Part shown: piece by piece, positions 24,263 through 25,455 of the stretch
How positions within the stretch are numbered: the first letter of the stretch is position 1
How the letters are laid out: the number at the start of each line of letters is the position of its first letter
Assembly: GCA_937911045.1 (NCBI GenBank)
Contig: CALEPX010000083.1
Span: 1 to 25,455 of the forward strand
DNA: 25,455 nt
Direction: 5' to 3'
DNA from: an uncultured Fretibacterium sp.
GTDB lineage: Bacteria; Synergistota; Synergistia; Synergistales; Aminobacteriaceae
The notes under the pieces: generated by a model
Told to the model about the DNA's origin: nothing
Database searches by the model: none
What the model saw: the letters and a program-made list of their open reading frames with translations, nothing else
Program-made: the position numbers and the translations under genes

Positions 24263-25455
24263 ATGAGGAAGTCGTTTAAGAAGAGGGTGTTTTGGGGATT
24301 TTTGTTACTAGTTTTCGGAGCTGCGGGCGGTTGGCTTGTTGAGAAAGTTGTTCGCAAGACACTCGACAGAACAGTCGGGTCGTCTGTTGACGCGATTTTG
24401 AAACGGGCGTTGGACGCACTCACAAAACCCGTCGATGAGAAAATGGCAAAGGCACGAGATGACACACGGGAATATCTCGCGAAAAATACGGTTCAGCAGG
24501 TCGAAGCCAAAATTGCAAACAACGATCCAGAAGCTCAATACAATTTGGCAAACTCGTATTACTTCAGTGGGGATTATGACAATGCGCTCAAGTGGTACAG
24601 GAAAGCTGCTGACCAAGGATACGCGCCAGCTCAATTCAATCTCGGCGTTATGTTCAACAATGGATACGGAGTTGCGCAGGATTACGCTGAAGCTGTGAAA
24701 TGGTACAGGAAAGCTGCTGACCAAGGAGATGCGCCAGCTCAATTCAATCTCGGCGTTATGTTTTCCAATGGAGACGGAGTTGCGCAAGATAAATCTGAGG
24801 CTGTGAGATGGTTCAGAAAAGCTGCTGAACAGGGACACAAGGAAGCTCAATTCAATCTTGCGTGGATGTATTCCAACGGCGAGGGAGTTGCGCAGGATAA
24901 ATCTGAAGCTGTGAGATGGTACAGAAAAGCCGCTGAACAAAATAATTCTGCCGCTTTGTGCGATTTAGGCGATATGTATCGTCTGGGACTTGGCGTTGAC
25001 GTGGATTATCAGGAAGCCTTAAAGTTCTATCATAAGGCCGAAGAGTTAGGAAGTGTTGCGGCCGCTCTCAATATCGGCTCAATGTATAGTCTGGGAATGG
25101 GAGTAGACAAGGACATTTACCAGGCTATTAGATGGTGGACTAAAGCCGCTGAGAATAAAGATAATCCCAGCAGTACCGCGCAATATAATCTTGGCAATAT
25201 TTATTATAACGGTCGAGGAATGCCGAAGGATTACAAGCGCGCCTATTACTGGTACAAGAAATCCGCAGAAAACGGCCAAGTCAGAGCTCAGAACAAACTC
25301 GGCGAAATGTATTCATACGGTGAAGGAGTCAAAAGGGATTACAAGCAAGCTCTAAAATGGTACAGAAAAGCCGCCGCCCAGAATGACGCTCAAGCTCAAG
25401 ACAACATAGGTTATGCATATCTTTACGGCTTAGGAGTAAGGAAAAATTACTCAGA
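24263..25455 (+). CDS. Membrane-anchored Sel1-repeat (TPR-like) protein, partial
   Basis: Open from ATG 24263 through the right edge, 397 complete codons so far. The ATG is ten bases after GGGAGG. Residues 1-8 are basic, 9-26 form a single hydrophobic helix (FWGFLLLVFGAAGGWLV), probably an uncleaved anchor with the rest outside the cytoplasm. Residues 27-88 are charged and probably helical. From about residue 91 at least eight Sel1-like units and part of a ninth follow, mostly 36 residues long, built on AQFNLGVMFxNGxGVAQDxxEAVxWYRKAA. Such repeats form a superhelical scaffold for protein-protein contacts; no catalytic domain is visible. It has its own promoter and is separated from the Kdo operon by a terminator. 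The partner is unknown. Confidence 0.92.
   Translation, partial: MRKSFKKRVFWGFLLLVFGAAGGWLVEKVVRKTLDRTVGSSVDAILKRALDALTKPVDEKMAKARDDTREYLAKNTVQQVEAKIANNDPEAQYNLANSYYFSGDYDNALKWYRKAADQGYAPAQFNLGVMFNNGYGVAQDYAEAVKWYRKAADQGDAPAQFNLGVMFSNGDGVAQDKSEAVRWFRKAAEQGHKEAQFNLAWMYSNGEGVAQDKSEAVRWYRKAAEQNNSAALCDLGDMYRLGLGVDVDYQEALKFYHKAEELGSVAAALNIGSMYSLGMGVDKDIYQAIRWWTKAAENKDNPSSTAQYNLGNIYYNGRGMPKDYKRAYYWYKKSAENGQVRAQNKLGEMYSYGEGVKRDYKQALKWYRKAAAQNDAQAQDNIGYAYLYGLGVRKNYS
24599..24814 (+). repeat. Two 108-base tandem units in the Sel1-repeat gene
   Basis: Units 24599-24706 and 24707-24814 each encode 36 residues. Their first 54 bases are almost identical (only the codon TAC against GAT differs), while the second halves diverge. 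The second half of unit two closely matches the unit after next (around 24885). This mosaic indicates recent duplication or gene conversion between repeats. Confidence 0.85.

Noticed and set aside
24308..24940. Long antisense reading frame of 210 codons with internal repeats
   Set aside because: Its repeats mirror the Sel1 units on the plus strand, and it has no ribosome site or recognisable domain.
1..25455. CRISPR arrays, tRNA/rRNA genes, insertion sequences, prophage or toxin-antitoxin genes
   Set aside because: I looked for regular spaced repeats, cloverleaf-like ends, transposase motifs and small gene pairs on both strands and saw none; gaps between genes are too short for most of them.

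Overview
The window looks like a chromosomal segment of a diderm anaerobe of the phylum Synergistota. The best clue is the C-terminus of the secreted subtilase at 3765-5510, which matches the Synergist-CTERM sorting-tail pattern: Ser/Gly-rich linker, GGC-type cysteine, short hydrophobic helix, basic end. A Kdo (LPS core sugar) operon shows that an outer membrane is made. The DUF3798-type ABC binding protein, PepF peptidase, BioY uptake and Sel1-repeat protein fit a peptide- and salvage-oriented gut or anaerobic lifestyle, but this is inference. Coding density is very high: no gene-free stretch exceeds about 175 bases. I see no tRNA, rRNA, insertion sequence, CRISPR array or phage gene.

Layout. 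(1) 1-3622, minus: an ABC importer operon in the order binding protein (DUF3798-like), RbsA-type double ATPase, permease (cut by the left edge), with a weak terminator-like hairpin after the binding protein gene. (2) 3765-8262, plus: secreted S8 subtilase, PepF oligoendopeptidase, and an FkbM-type methyltransferase whose reading frame is broken in a run of seven G. (3) 8336-9769, minus: cysS, ending in a hairpin terminator. (4) 9868-11930, plus: a ROK sugar kinase coupled to nagA (amino-sugar salvage). (5) 11894-16487, minus: bioY-bioB-bioD-bioA-alr from a consensus promoter (TTGACA, 17 bases, TACAAT). The three bio junctions are all four-base NTGA overlaps. (6) 16658-24155, plus: fba-kdsA-kdsD-kdsB-elm1-acs1-acs2, tightly packed and closed by a strong terminator. 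(7) 24263 to the right edge, plus: a membrane-anchored Sel1-repeat protein, cut by the edge.

How the genes work together. kdsD, kdsA and kdsB cover three of the four steps from ribulose-5-phosphate to CMP-Kdo; kdsC is not here. They share a transcript with an ELM1-family protein (GT-B-like) and two tandem acyl-activating enzymes. That combination is the most interesting system-level signal and may be an unrecognised envelope-lipid or LPS module. The biotin cluster has uptake plus the last three synthetic steps but no bioF, which suggests salvage of biotin or of an intermediate. Many junctions are overlapping (TAATG, ATGA, GTGA, TTGA, 11- and 14-base overlaps), so translational coupling is common. 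Several minus-strand genes start with TTG or GTG. The main candidates for experimental follow-up are the G7 frameshift, the Kdo/ELM1/ligase operon, the Synergist-CTERM protease and the bioF-less biotin cluster.
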